From assembly GCF_022879575.1 (NCBI RefSeq), contig NZ_CP084262.1, positions 310,001 through 374,000 of the forward strand: a DNA stretch of 64,000 nucleotides. The letters are read 5' to 3'. Source of the stretch: Caballeronia sp. SL2Y3. Its GTDB lineage: Bacteria; Pseudomonadota; Gammaproteobacteria; Burkholderiales; Burkholderiaceae. Made by a program: the position numbers and the translations under genes. Numbering within the stretch: the stretch's first letter is position 1; each line of letters opens with the position of its first letter. The notes below the pieces were generated by a model. That model had not been told where the DNA came from and searched no databases. It saw only the letters and a program-made list of their open reading frames with translations. Shown piece by piece: positions 24,898 through 33,637 of this stretch.

Positions 24898-25427
24898 GTG
24901 CCGAAACTGACGTATCACATCACGGGTCTTTCGAAACCTTCGGCGCGGGCTTGCGCGTCGCTTACCTCAAGACGCCGACGTCGAGGTAGACGCAGCGCAT
25001 CGCGGGTGCCTTGCGCGCGACTACCGTGATGCCCAGCCCTTTTACGGTTCTGCTCGCGACACACTGGATCAACGATGGAACGGCACTGGACGTACTCGAC
25101 GCGATTCGCGACGAAGCAATGGCGCGTCAGGCAATCGCAGCGCAAGCACTGAGCGGTTTGCCGTTCGATGCGAATGCTCACGGCTTCCATATATGGCTGC
25201 CTGTGCCGGCTACCTGCGACTGGAGCGCGTCGGAGCTCGCGCCGCAGCTGCGCAATCAGGGAATCGGCGCGGTGGCGGGCGCCGCGTTTTCCACGGACGG
25301 CGATCCGCCGAACGCGTTGCGGCTGTGTCTGGGGGGTCCGCAGAATCGGGAGGATTGTCGTGAGGCATTAACGCGGCTCGTCAATATGCTGGACGACCCG
25401 CATCATCTGCATACGCCGATGTTGTGA
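24898..25427 (+). pseudogene. Decayed MocR/GntR-type aminotransferase-like regulator, C-terminal remnant
   Basis: Only the C-terminal part of a PLP-aminotransferase-like (MocR/PdxR type) protein remains. Frame 1 gives LTYHITGLSK, the PLP-lysine region. One base is missing after TCGAAA (about 24936), and the next frame continues FGAGLRVAYLKTPTSR, then a TAG at 24987-24989, then TQRIAGALRATTV and on to SPFTVLLATHWINDGTALDV, ending GFHIWLPVPATCDWSASELA and ALRLCLGGPQNREDC. The helix-turn-helix half and most of the aminotransferase domain are absent. The frameshift, the stop and the missing N-terminus show it is dead, although an open frame from 25011 remains. Confidence 0.82.
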
Positions 25428-25795
25428 GGTTCGGGTGGTTGGTGGGCGGGCGGCACAACGGGTTTCAGTCGCTTCGCTTTCGCGGGGTCGAAGAAGCATG
25501 ATTGGCGACAACGTGTATGACGAGGTTCACATGTCGCGTCGCCCTGACGTCTCAGTTCCTGTCGGCAAAGGTGGGCGCCGTGTCGAATGTCCGGCTCAGT
25601 GTCGCTCGCTCAGCGCGTTGTATTCGAAACGCACGACGAGGACGTCTTTGCGGATCGCCACCATCTCGTAGACAATGCCTCATCAGGTCGGCAGACGGGA
25701 CGACGCCACGGAGCCGGGCCTGGCGAGGTCATAAGCACCCTCCATGGCGCACCGTCCGCATCGTCGTCACAGTGATCACTCAAAACAGGATTCAA
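25428..25795. other. Intergenic region with a possible short gene remnant
   Basis: No complete gene. On the minus strand 25596-25676 encodes a 26-residue protein-like stretch ending in a stop (begins IVYEMVAIRKDVLVVRFEYN), which could be the tail of a lost gene. The ribosome-binding site CAGGA of the next SDR lies at 25786-25790. Confidence 0.4.
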
Positions 25796-26590
25796 ATGGC
25801 AACTTCTAGCGAGAACTCTTCGGGACAAGGACGTTACGCGAGCTATCCCAGCCTGGTAGACCGCGTCGTGCTCATTACGGGCGGCGGAAGTGGCATTGGC
25901 GCTTCGTTCGTCGAGCACTTCGTTGCACAAGGCGCACGTGTGGGCTTTCTCGACATCGACACCAACGCGGGAACGGCTCTGGCCGATTCGCTCAGTGACG
26001 CGCGCCATAAACCGCTCTTCGTCGCCTGCGACGTCACCGACATTCCCGCGTTACACGCGGCCATTGCCGAAGTACGGGCTGCATTCGGACCGATCGAGGT
26101 GCTCGTGAACAACGCGGCGAACGATCGCCGCCACGCGCTCGCCGACGTGACGCCCGAGTCGTTCGATGCAGGCGTTGCGGTCAACGTGCGGCACCATCTG
26201 TTTGCAGTGCAGGCTGTGGCCGAGGATATGAAGGCCGCACGGGCGGGCTCGATCATCAATCTCGGCTCGCATTGCTGGATGCTCAAGAGCAGCCAGTTCC
26301 CGGTGTACGCGATGAGCAAGGCGGCAGTACAGGGCCTGACGCGCGGGTTCGCCAAGGACCTCGGCGCCTACGGAATCCGCGTGAACACGCTTGTGCCGGG
26401 CTGGGTGCTGACTGAGAAGCAGCGCAAACTGTGGCTCACCGACGAAGGCCGCGAAGAAATACAACGCGGCCAGTGCATCGACGAGGAAATGGAGCCTGGC
26501 GATATCGCTCGCATGGCGCTTTTCCTCGCGGCTGACGACAGCCGCATGATCACGTCGGAGGATATCCTCGTGACAGGTGGCTGGTCGTGA
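25796..26590 (+). CDS. SDR-family sugar 1-dehydrogenase-like oxidoreductase
   Basis: 264-residue classical SDR. The NAD-binding motif is LITGGGSGIG, the NNA motif is LVNNAANDRRH, the catalytic Ser lies in NLGSHCWML and the YxxxK is YAMSK. The pattern YPSLVDRVVLITGGGSGIGA, NDRRHALADV and the C-terminal GQCIDEEMEPGDIA closely follows D-xylose 1-dehydrogenase (XylB of Caulobacter) and related aldose dehydrogenases, so oxidation of an aldose to its lactone is the best guess. The ATG at 25796 has CAGGA five bases upstream. No lactonase or dehydratase gene adjoins, so the pathway is not defined by context. Confidence 0.87.
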   Translation: MATSSENSSGQGRYASYPSLVDRVVLITGGGSGIGASFVEHFVAQGARVGFLDIDTNAGTALADSLSDARHKPLFVACDVTDIPALHAAIAEVRAAFGPIEVLVNNAANDRRHALADVTPESFDAGVAVNVRHHLFAVQAVAEDMKAARAGSIINLGSHCWMLKSSQFPVYAMSKAAVQGLTRGFAKDLGAYGIRVNTLVPGWVLTEKQRKLWLTDEGREEIQRGQCIDEEMEPGDIARMALFLAADDSRMITSEDILVTGGWS

Positions 26591-26781
26591 TGGCCGACTT
26601 TTCCTGGGCGATGTCGCCCATTGACGAGCGGTAGTGGCATGTCGACTTCCGAGGAAAGCCTGGCCGATCGTGAGACCGCGTTCGCGACCTGGCGCAACCG
26701 AGGACGGCCGGAATGTCGTCGACGATTAGAGCGGAATCGTCGACTGACCGCTCTTGGCCGCAACGACGCGACCTGAATACG

Positions 26782-27474
26782 ATGGACGACCCAAAATCGC
26801 TTTCCCTGGCACTGCCCGACGGCTCTACGGTCTCTGCGCTTCTCCAAGTGCCGAAGGACGCGCGAGCCTTATATGTGTTCGCGCACGGTGCCGGGGCGGG
26901 CATGCAGCACGCCGGTATGTCGTCATTGGCCGACGCGCTCGCGGCGGTCGATGTCGCCACATTGCGCTACCAGTTTCCGTACATGGAGCGGGGCTCAAAG
27001 CGGGTAGACTCGCCGGCCGTGGCGCATGCTGCCGTGCGGACAGCCGTCGCAGAGGCCCGTCGGCGGCTGCCAGCCTTGCCGCTCTTCGCGGGAGGCAGAT
27101 CATATGGCGGTCGCATGACGTCCCAGGCGCAAGCCATCTCTCCGCTCGACGGCGTGCGTGGCATCGCGTTCGTCGCGTTCCCGCTGCACCCGGCGGGCGC
27201 GCCCGCCGTGGAGCGGGCACAACACCTCGCGGACGTCGCGGTGCCGATGCTCTTCCTGCAGGGCACGCGCGACAAGCTGGCCGAGCTTCACCTGCTGAGG
27301 CCGGTCGTCGAGACGCTGGGGGCACGCGCCACGCTGCATCTGGTGGACGACGCAGACCATTCGTTCCACGTGCGCGCGTCCTCCGGCCGGACCGACGCGG
27401 ACGTCGTGCTCGAACTCGCACGGAGGATGTCCGAGTGGTTCTTCGCCGAAGCAGAGTTGGTCCGCGCGAACTGA
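26782..27474 (+). CDS. Small alpha/beta hydrolase (TEX30/KANL3-like)
   Basis: 230-residue alpha/beta hydrolase of the dienelactone-hydrolase-like TEX30/KANL3 family, common in proteobacteria. The strand with YVFAHGAGAGMQH provides the oxyanion region, Ser107 is in GGRSYGG, the acid is in GTRDKLAE and the His is in DADHSFHV. No signal peptide, so it is cytoplasmic. I use the ATG at 26782 (MDDPKSLSLAL), where family similarity begins; no ribosome-binding site is obvious. Convergent with the hypothetical/alcohol-dehydrogenase pair. The substrate of this family is not known. Confidence 0.82.
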   Translation: MDDPKSLSLALPDGSTVSALLQVPKDARALYVFAHGAGAGMQHAGMSSLADALAAVDVATLRYQFPYMERGSKRVDSPAVAHAAVRTAVAEARRRLPALPLFAGGRSYGGRMTSQAQAISPLDGVRGIAFVAFPLHPAGAPAVERAQHLADVAVPMLFLQGTRDKLAELHLLRPVVETLGARATLHLVDDADHSFHVRASSGRTDADVVLELARRMSEWFFAEAELVRAN

Positions 27475-27511
27475 GCAATCGCAGGAATGCTTGTAGCCGC
27501 GCGCGACTGGA

Positions 27512-28102
27512 TCAATAACGCGAGCGGCGTTTCCGGAGCAACGCGATTCCGCCAACAACCGCCGTGGCGATAAGCGCCTTGCGCACCAGCCCGGCAGGGT
27601 TATAGCGCAGCTCAGACCGGATGCCCATTTCGCCGAGGACATTGGGTACGTGGCCGTGCCGCAGGTCGTCGACGATGCCTTCCACCACGTTGACGCGGTC
27701 GGCGGCAATCAGCATCAGCCAGTGGCGGAGATCGTTCTCAGGCAACTTGTAGGCAACGCGCCTTATCGCACCCGACAGCCATTTCGGCGGCTGGGCGGTA
27801 CCGAAGAGCGGCGTAATGCCCGGCCGTTCCGGCGAATAGAACACTTCGACGGTCTGCGCCTGCTGTACCGGCTGTCCCTGCGGCACGTGAATGAAGCGTG
27901 GCGGCGTGCGCTCCATCGGGATGGCTGGACGGTTCTTGTGGTCGAGGTCCGAGCCCCAGCCGGGGATGCGCTGCAGCTCATCGCGGGGCGGACTGTGCCG
28001 GTTAAGGTCGTAGTCCATCTGGCGCTCGCAGTCGACGCGTCCGTGGTGTTGCGGGTTGCGCCTCTGCTCGGCAAGATCGCGGCGCGCGATTTCGTTATCC
28101 AT
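27512..28102 (-). CDS. Hypothetical protein with C-terminal membrane segment, in operon with alcohol dehydrogenase
   Basis: 196-residue protein I do not recognise. The first 60 residues are polar and rich in Arg, Asp and Pro (DNEIARRDLAEQRRNPQHHG), the middle contains TVEVFYSPERPGITPLFG and WLSGAIRRVAYKLPENDLRHW, and a single hydrophobic segment lies near the end (LIATAVVGGIALL) before RKRRSRY. That arrangement suggests a tail-anchored or single-pass protein with most of the chain in the cytoplasm. AAGGAG sits six bases before the ATG. It follows the zinc alcohol dehydrogenase by ten bases, so the two are co-transcribed and may act together. Confidence 0.75.
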   Translation of the reverse strand: MDNEIARRDLAEQRRNPQHHGRVDCERQMDYDLNRHSPPRDELQRIPGWGSDLDHKNRPAIPMERTPPRFIHVPQGQPVQQAQTVEVFYSPERPGITPLFGTAQPPKWLSGAIRRVAYKLPENDLRHWLMLIAADRVNVVEGIVDDLRHGHVPNVLGEMGIRSELRYNPAGLVRKALIATAVVGGIALLRKRRSRY

Positions 28103-28112
28103 GGCTGCTCCT

Positions 28113-29297
28113 TTAGTGAGCGACGCTGGTCACCATCGAGCGCGCCGAGCCGGCACGCGGAGGAATCAGCACAGGTTTGATGCAGTTGTCGTACTTGCTC
28201 GCGAAGACGTGGTACGCGTCCGAGGCCTCTTCCAGCGGCACGCGGTGGGTAATGATCTCCTTCGGGTTCAAATGTCCTTGGCGAATGTGTTCGATCAGAT
28301 GCGGTACATGGCGTTTGACCGCCGCCTGGTTCATCCGCATGGTGATGCCCTTGTTCAGCGCGTTGCCGATTGGGACTGCGTTGAAGGTCGGTCCGTAGAC
28401 GCCAACGATCGACACGTTGCCGGCCTTGCGCACCGAGTTGATGGCCCAGAACAGCGCGGTGGCCGAACCCGCTTGCAGCATGGTCCAGCGCCCGGTCAAA
28501 GTTTGAGTCAGGCTGCCCGCCGCCTCGCAGCCGACCGCATCGATGCAGACGTCCGCGCCCAGCCAGTCCGTCATCTTCTTGATGTGCAAGGCCACGTCGC
28601 TCACCTCGCGAAAATTGACGACTTCGCAGGGAGCGTAGCGGCGCACGAAGTCGAGCCGGTAATCGATATGGTCGACCACGATCACGCGCCCGGCGCCGAA
28701 CAGCCAGGCGGATCTGGCGGCGAAGATGCCTACCGGCCCGGCGCCGAATACAACCACGGTATCGCCTTCATGAATGTCGCCCATCTCGGCGGCCTGGTAG
28801 CCGGTCGGCAGCGCGTCCGTCAGCAGCACCGCATTGTCGTCGTCGATATCGTCGGGCACCTTGTACGGTCCCACGTCGGCCATCGGCACGCGCACGAACT
28901 CGGCTTGGCCGCCGTCGTAACCGCCGGTGGTGTGCGAGTAACCGTAGATGCCGCCCACCGCAGTCGCTTCGGGGTTCGTGTTGTGGCAGTTGCTGTATAA
29001 CTCGCGCTGGCAGAAAAAGCACGAGCCGCAGAACAGGTTGAATGGCACGAGCACGCGATCGCCCGGCTTGACGGTCTCGACCGCGGACCCCACGTCTTCG
29101 ACAATGCCGACGATTTCATGGCCGAAGGTGTGCCCGATGCGCGTATCGGGCACCAGCCCATGGTACAGGTGCAGATCCGAGCCGCAGATGCAGGCGCGCG
29201 TCACGCGGACGATGGCGTCGCCTGGATGCTCGATCAGGGGATCCTGCTTTTGCGACACACGGATGCGGTACGGTCCGCGAAAGTTTGTGGCTAGCAT
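28113..29297 (-). CDS. Zinc-dependent alcohol dehydrogenase (formaldehyde-dehydrogenase-like MDR)
   Basis: 394-residue medium-chain dehydrogenase. The catalytic zinc ligands are in CICGSDLHLYHG and GHTFGHEIVGIVEDVG, the structural zinc site is present (CGSCFFCQRELYSNC), and the cofactor motif is GAGPVGIFAARSA followed by VIVVDH. The extended loop and length match glutathione-independent formaldehyde dehydrogenase-like enzymes, which often oxidise alcohols or aldehydes with NAD. GGAGG lies just before the ATG at 29297, which settles the start; a longer frame to 29414 is not needed. The small membrane protein gene follows by ten bases. The substrate is not determined. Confidence 0.92.
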   Translation of the reverse strand: MLATNFRGPYRIRVSQKQDPLIEHPGDAIVRVTRACICGSDLHLYHGLVPDTRIGHTFGHEIVGIVEDVGSAVETVKPGDRVLVPFNLFCGSCFFCQRELYSNCHNTNPEATAVGGIYGYSHTTGGYDGGQAEFVRVPMADVGPYKVPDDIDDDNAVLLTDALPTGYQAAEMGDIHEGDTVVVFGAGPVGIFAARSAWLFGAGRVIVVDHIDYRLDFVRRYAPCEVVNFREVSDVALHIKKMTDWLGADVCIDAVGCEAAGSLTQTLTGRWTMLQAGSATALFWAINSVRKAGNVSIVGVYGPTFNAVPIGNALNKGITMRMNQAAVKRHVPHLIEHIRQGHLNPKEIITHRVPLEEASDAYHVFASKYDNCIKPVLIPPRAGSARSMVTSVAH

Positions 29298-29562
29298 AAA
29301 ACCTCCGTCAGGAATTCTCCACGATCCCGCACATGCGTTCGCAGTACCGTGGCGTGGCTTATCGTTGAGCGAAGGCGGTGTTGCAGCTACGCCATCGCAA
29401 GCGCTCAACCCCAAAAGAAGTAGCGGTCGTGCGTTCTATTCCTGCCTCCGTGTGTCGCTGTTGCTGCCGGCCACGGCTCGCACGACCCGGAACTTCTCGC
29501 ATTCGTCGTGCCGTCTTCGCAGCGTTGTCCAGCTGCTCAATCGAACTTGATATATCGATGAA

Positions 29563-29581
29563 GCATCCCGGAGCGGGATGC
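29563..29581 (-). terminator. Hairpin downstream of the hypothetical gene at 29593
   Basis: Eight-base arms GCATCCCG and CGGGATGC with a GAG loop, 11 bases beyond the stop of the minus-strand hypothetical gene. Its placement supports that gene being transcribed. Confidence 0.5.
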
Positions 29582-29592
29582 CGTTCGGGCTT

Positions 29593-30030
29593 TCAGTGCG
29601 TATCTTGCTTCTGAGAATTGAGCCACCGTTGCACTGCTCCTAACAGGCGCATTCGGCGATGCTTGCCTTGCTCCCGTTCGCCCGGTCGCGCATGAACGGA
29701 CTCTCCCCGCTCAGCCACATATCTCTTTAGAAAACGCTCAAGGTCATCAGGCGTTGGATGCGTGCCCCATTCGCTTCCTTCTGCAACCGAACTCAAAGCG
29801 ATCCATGAGTCAGGAGGACCAATGTCTTCTACGACCGCTCCGTCGCTCGTGATACGGATCCGACCGGCCGACACGTCGAAGTCGGCCGCGACTTCCTGAT
29901 CGCCTGCCGTCACTACCGCTGCTACCGTCTTCATCTTCATAGGACCCCACGCGTCCATGCGCTCGCACTGGTAAGGCGACAACGCCTCGACCAGCGTAGA
30001 ACGGCAAAAAAGGCCGTGGTGCCGATGCAT
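29593..30030 (-). CDS. Hypothetical protein
   Basis: Up to 145 residues, not recognised. The central part (VTAGDQEVAADFDVSAGRIR, then DSWIALSSVAEGSEWGTHPT) has balanced composition and looks coded; the last 40 residues are basic. Several in-frame starts are possible (30030, 29958, 29940); none has a strong ribosome-binding site, so the N-terminus is uncertain. A hairpin follows the stop. It has no signal peptide or membrane segment and stands alone behind the alcohol dehydrogenase promoter region. Confidence 0.5.
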   Translation of the reverse strand: MHRHHGLFCRSTLVEALSPYQCERMDAWGPMKMKTVAAVVTAGDQEVAADFDVSAGRIRITSDGAVVEDIGPPDSWIALSSVAEGSEWGTHPTPDDLERFLKRYVAERGESVHARPGEREQGKHRRMRLLGAVQRWLNSQKQDTH

Positions 30031-31032
30031 CCTTTGAAAAGTCGTCGGTCTCCGACTCGACTACTGCGAGCGAACATCGGTGATACGCGGAATACGGCTT
30101 GCTGCCCTACTAGGCAACATCGGAATGGATGAGGTGACTAACATCGCAGAAGACACTCCCAACGTAGAAGCACAGGATCAGAGCAAACAAAATTTGCCCA
30201 ATAGAACTGGCTCCCTTCGCGGTCGAATCGACCCCGTTAGAAGGCGAATGCTTCTGGAATGGACAGGCTTATTCGAGCGGCGCTTTCATCTGTACTCCGT
30301 CAGGCAGACTGATGTGCAACCGAGGCTCGTGGTGGCCGGCGGGAAGCTGCTGATCGACCGCGTGCGGAAATAAAGCTCGCTTTCCCCGACAAAGACGTAA
30401 TGACGTAATGCGTGCTTCATGCTGAGCCGCAGAAGGGATGCACAGGACGGGTGGTTCACCGGTCGTCGGGCGATTTTTCAGGCGGCAAACGAAGCGTGGT
30501 GCGGGACATAACAAGCCTCGGTGTATCACGTGTGTGCTACATGTAACACCACCGCCTGCAAATGGAGCACTGCACGAGCGGAAGCGGCTCCTTCAAAGGC
30601 GCCCGGCAGATCGGGCTCGTCGAGAAGTGGGCATGCTCGCATCATCGAATCGCAAATGCACTCGCGGTTCGATGGAATGCCGAGAGCTTCGGGCCGGCTG
30701 GCGAAACCCGTGAAATTTTGCCCATTCGTCGATGGGCGCACTCATTAGAAGCACTAACGAACGATCATGGTCTCTATGTCAAGCAAGCCATACCTTTGAT
30801 CGGTTCTGAGCCTATCGGTTATGCCTCGTCCTATTCGTTTTCGTCGTCATAAAGGACAAGCGTGTCCGACCGTAGGCGCGGCGAGCTTCGGCGATATAGA
30901 ACGACGGTGCGGGTTTGCGTCCCGTGCGGCGCGGACCGTTGCGTTGCGAGCTAACTGTAAAGTCCGCTCCTTGGGTGTTCTGCGCGTTGCGCACTATCTC
31001 ATTGCCGCGAATCGCCATGGCGTTTCGCATCT
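30031..31032. other. One kilobase without a confident gene
   Basis: Only short overlapping open frames, the best being 97 codons at 30080-30373 on the plus strand with no ribosome-binding site and no family resemblance. Base composition is less GC-skewed by codon position than in neighbours. It could be decayed sequence. Confidence 0.5.
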
Positions 31033-31710
31033 TCAATCCTTTCGCCGCCGCGTGCCGAAGTGCAGATCCACCACGCTGCGGATGTGATACGTCATCTCCG
31101 CGACCCCAATGGTCGCATCTCGCCGTTCAAGCGCGCTCACCACACGCGAATGTTCGTCTATCGAATGCCTGAGCCAGTTCCGCACCTCGTATTCGCGTCC
31201 GCGTGTGAGGCGAATCTTCTCGTGAATCGCCGTCAGCTGCTGCAAGAGAAGCCCGTTGCTCGCACCTTCCGCGAGCGTCAGGTGGAAAGCCGTGTCGCAT
31301 GCCGAGAATCGTTGCCGGTCGTTCGCGGCCAGTGCCTCGACTTGCCCCGCGATCGTCTCGTGCAGACGCGCGACGATGGCGTCGTCGGCTCGCTCCACAC
31401 ATAACCGGACGGCCGTGGTTTCGAGGCTTTCGCGCACTTCATACAGCTCGCGAATGTCTCGCGGCGTGAGGTGCTTCACCTGATAGAAGCGCCCCTTGCG
31501 TTCGACGAAACCTTCGTCGAGCAACTGCCTCAAGGCTTCACGCACCGGCGTGCGGCTCACGCCATAGTGCGAGGCGAGTTCCTCTTCCTGCAACGGCGCG
31601 CCTGCCAGCAGCCGCAATTCGAGAATCTCGGCCTTGATGCCTTCGTACACGCTGCCGCGCAGTGGCCCGTTAGCCACGGCGCTTTGCGGCGGCCAGTCGT
31701 CTTCCGACAT
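31033..31710 (-). CDS. GntR-family transcriptional regulator, FCD subgroup
   Basis: 225-residue FadR/FCD-type GntR regulator. The winged helix is residues 15-80 (GSVYEGIKAEILELRLLAGA, EEELASHYGVSRTPVREALR) and the effector domain binds a metal and a small acid, with the typical D-x3-H (DTAFHLTLAEGASN) and later His residues (HSRVV, TYHIRSVVDLHF). GAGGAAAG precedes the ATG at 31710; the TTG start four codons upstream is less likely because it lies within that site. It is divergent from the MHS symporter operon and probably represses it. Two TGTATACCGAA repeats upstream are candidate sites. Confidence 0.9.
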   Translation of the reverse strand: MSEDDWPPQSAVANGPLRGSVYEGIKAEILELRLLAGAPLQEEELASHYGVSRTPVREALRQLLDEGFVERKGRFYQVKHLTPRDIRELYEVRESLETTAVRLCVERADDAIVARLHETIAGQVEALAANDRQRFSACDTAFHLTLAEGASNGLLLQQLTAIHEKIRLTRGREYEVRNWLRHSIDEHSRVVSALERRDATIGVAEMTYHIRSVVDLHFGTRRRKD

Positions 31711-31750
31711 CGCTTTCCTCAATCGATCAAGTCCATCGCGCTATGTTGTC

Positions 31751-31846
31751 TGTATACCGAAGCCAAGAGTCGCATGCGAAACATACGGCAAAAACCACCT
31801 GATTTTGCTTGTGAGGGATTTTTTATATGGTTAGTGTATACCGAAC
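31751..31846. promoter_or_regulatory. Pair of TGTATACCGAA repeats, candidate GntR operators
   Basis: TGTATACCGAA occurs at 31751-31761 and 31835-31845, 84 bases apart (eight helical turns), each centred on the palindrome GTATAC. Both lie between the GntR gene and the symporter operon, a good arrangement for looping repression. Confidence 0.5.
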
Positions 31847-31899
31847 GCGGCATGCGTTCGTAGAGCGACGTCGGCGCGCAACGATTACCGCGACAGCAC

Positions 31900-32124
31900 G
31901 AGCCGGAGCCGGGCCTGGTCATCAATATCGGCTGCATGGGCCGGGGCGTCGCGCTCGAAACCGCGATGGGCGATGCGCTCGCCCGCTACACCCTGACGCG
32001 CGACGCGAAAGCGCTGCCCTTCCCGCTGACCCGCATCGCGCCCATTCCTTTCCACGGTTTGCAGCGGCTTTATCTCGCGGCGGTGGTCAGCTGGTATCGC
32101 GTGCGCGATGCGGGTCTGCTTTGA
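31900..32124 (+). pseudogene. C-terminal remnant of an FAD-dependent amine/amino-acid oxidase
   Basis: An open frame reads EPEPGLVINIGCMGRGVALE and on through LPFPLTRIAPIPFHGLQRLY to WYRVRDAGLL and a stop. This is the C-terminal FAD-contact region and tail of PuuB/OrdL-type oxidases (family pattern HEPEPGL...GYNGRGVA). The first ~350 residues of such a protein are missing and frames before 31900 break up. It belongs to a different subgroup from the intact oxidase at 33638, so it is a leftover of an earlier gene, not a copy of its neighbour. Confidence 0.75.
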
Positions 32125-32298
32125 TTGCGGCGTTGCGCTGGCTTTCCAAACACGCGGCTGCGCGCCCGACGGTGCGCTTGAATGGCTGTTCATGCTCTGC
32201 CCAGTACTACCTCGTCTATTGAACAGTGACGCGGACATCCGCGTTGCACAACGGCATCCGGCGGCCGCCCCGTCCGGTCAATACTGCAAAGGATGAAT

Positions 32299-33588
32299 AT
32301 GTTGAACAAAGCCAGCACCCTCGACGCCCCCGCCGTGGATCAGCCCGCTCCGAACCGCTTGCGGGACGTCGTTGCCGCGAACTTCGGCACCTTCTTCGAA
32401 TGGTTCGATCTGCTGGTGTACGCGATGTTCGCGATCACCGTGTCGAAGTTGTTCTTCCCGACCGGCGACGGGCAGTCCGCGCTGCTGCTCAGTCTACTGA
32501 CCTTCGCGAGTTCGTTCGTCATTCGTCCGGTCGGCGCTATCGTGCTCGGCGTTATCGCCGACAGGCGCGGACGGCGCTTCGCGCTCAGTCTCGCGGCGCT
32601 GTTGATGCTGCTGGGCACGGCGGCGATTGCCGTCGTGCCGACCTACGAGCACGTCGGCTTTCTCGCGCCGGTCATCCTGGTCGCCGGACGCCTGCTGCAA
32701 GGCTTCTCGGCAGGCGGGGAATTCGGCGCCGCGAATTCCTTTCTGACCGAGCAGGACAAGAGCCGCATGGCTTTCTTCGGCAGCCTGCAGTTTTCCGCGT
32801 CGGGTCTCGCGGTACTGACGTCGTCGCTGTTCGCCTATTGCATCAACCACTATCTGACGACCGAACAGGTCAACTCGTGGGGCTGGCGCCTACCCTTCGT
32901 CTTCGGCTGCCTGATCGGACCGGTGGGCCTGTACATCCGCCGCAAGGTGAGCGAAACGACGGCCTTCGAGCAGACCCGGAAGACCGAACTCTCTCCGCTG
33001 CGAGAAACCGCGCGTTCGCACAAGTCGGCGGTGCTGATGGGTGCGATCATCGCCGGTGCGGGCGGACTCGCGAGCTTCATCAACATCTATATGCCGACTT
33101 TCGCGATCAACAATCTCGGCGTCACCAAGGATGCGGCCTTCGCCTCGTCGATCGTAAGCGGCATCGTATGCGTGTTGATGCCGCTGGCCGGCGGCATGAC
33201 GGCCGACCGCTTCGGCACGGTGAAAGTGATGCGTGTCGCGCTTGTCACCGGCATGGTGCTGATCCTGCCGCTGTTCTACATGCTGACGCGGGCGCCCGGT
33301 CCGGTCACACTCGTCGCGTTCCAGTGCATTCTCTCGCTCGTCTTCTACAGCTTCTATTATTCGCCGCTCGGCTCGCTGCTGTCGCAGCTCTTTCCGGCAA
33401 GCTGCCGCACGACAGGCGTGTCGCTCGCTTACGTGATCTCGATGACGCTCTTCGGCGGCCTCACGCCGGTGGTGACGAGTATGCTCGTCAAGGCGACCGG
33501 CAGCATCATGTCGCCGGCGTGGTATCTGATCGTCGTCTCGTCGCTTGCGCTCTGCGGTCTCGCTGCGAGCAGGAAACGCGTGGTCTGA
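32299..33588 (+). CDS. MFS transporter, metabolite:H+ symporter (MHS) family
   Basis: About 429 residues, twelve helices, MHS family (relatives include CitA, ShiA, ProP and KgtP). The opening NFGTFFEWFDLLVYAMFA, loop motif GVIADRRGRR and LLQGFSAGGEFGAANSFL are diagnostic. AAAGG sits directly against the ATG at 32293 but six bases before the ATG at 32299, so I prefer the latter. It is the first gene of an operon with the FAD oxidase and the D-2-hydroxyacid dehydrogenase, and is divergent from GntR. It probably imports an organic or amino acid that these enzymes oxidise. Confidence 0.9.
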   Translation: MLNKASTLDAPAVDQPAPNRLRDVVAANFGTFFEWFDLLVYAMFAITVSKLFFPTGDGQSALLLSLLTFASSFVIRPVGAIVLGVIADRRGRRFALSLAALLMLLGTAAIAVVPTYEHVGFLAPVILVAGRLLQGFSAGGEFGAANSFLTEQDKSRMAFFGSLQFSASGLAVLTSSLFAYCINHYLTTEQVNSWGWRLPFVFGCLIGPVGLYIRRKVSETTAFEQTRKTELSPLRETARSHKSAVLMGAIIAGAGGLASFINIYMPTFAINNLGVTKDAAFASSIVSGIVCVLMPLAGGMTADRFGTVKVMRVALVTGMVLILPLFYMLTRAPGPVTLVAFQCILSLVFYSFYYSPLGSLLSQLFPASCRTTGVSLAYVISMTLFGGLTPVVTSMLVKATGSIMSPAWYLIVVSSLALCGLAASRKRVV

Positions 33589-33637
33589 TGCGTCCATTCC
33601 GGCGCCACCGCCCTCTCGGTCATCTGGAGCTTTCTCG

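Noticed and set aside
30080..30373. 97-codon plus-strand frame in the 1-kb gap
   Set aside because: No ribosome-binding site, no family resemblance and no operon context.
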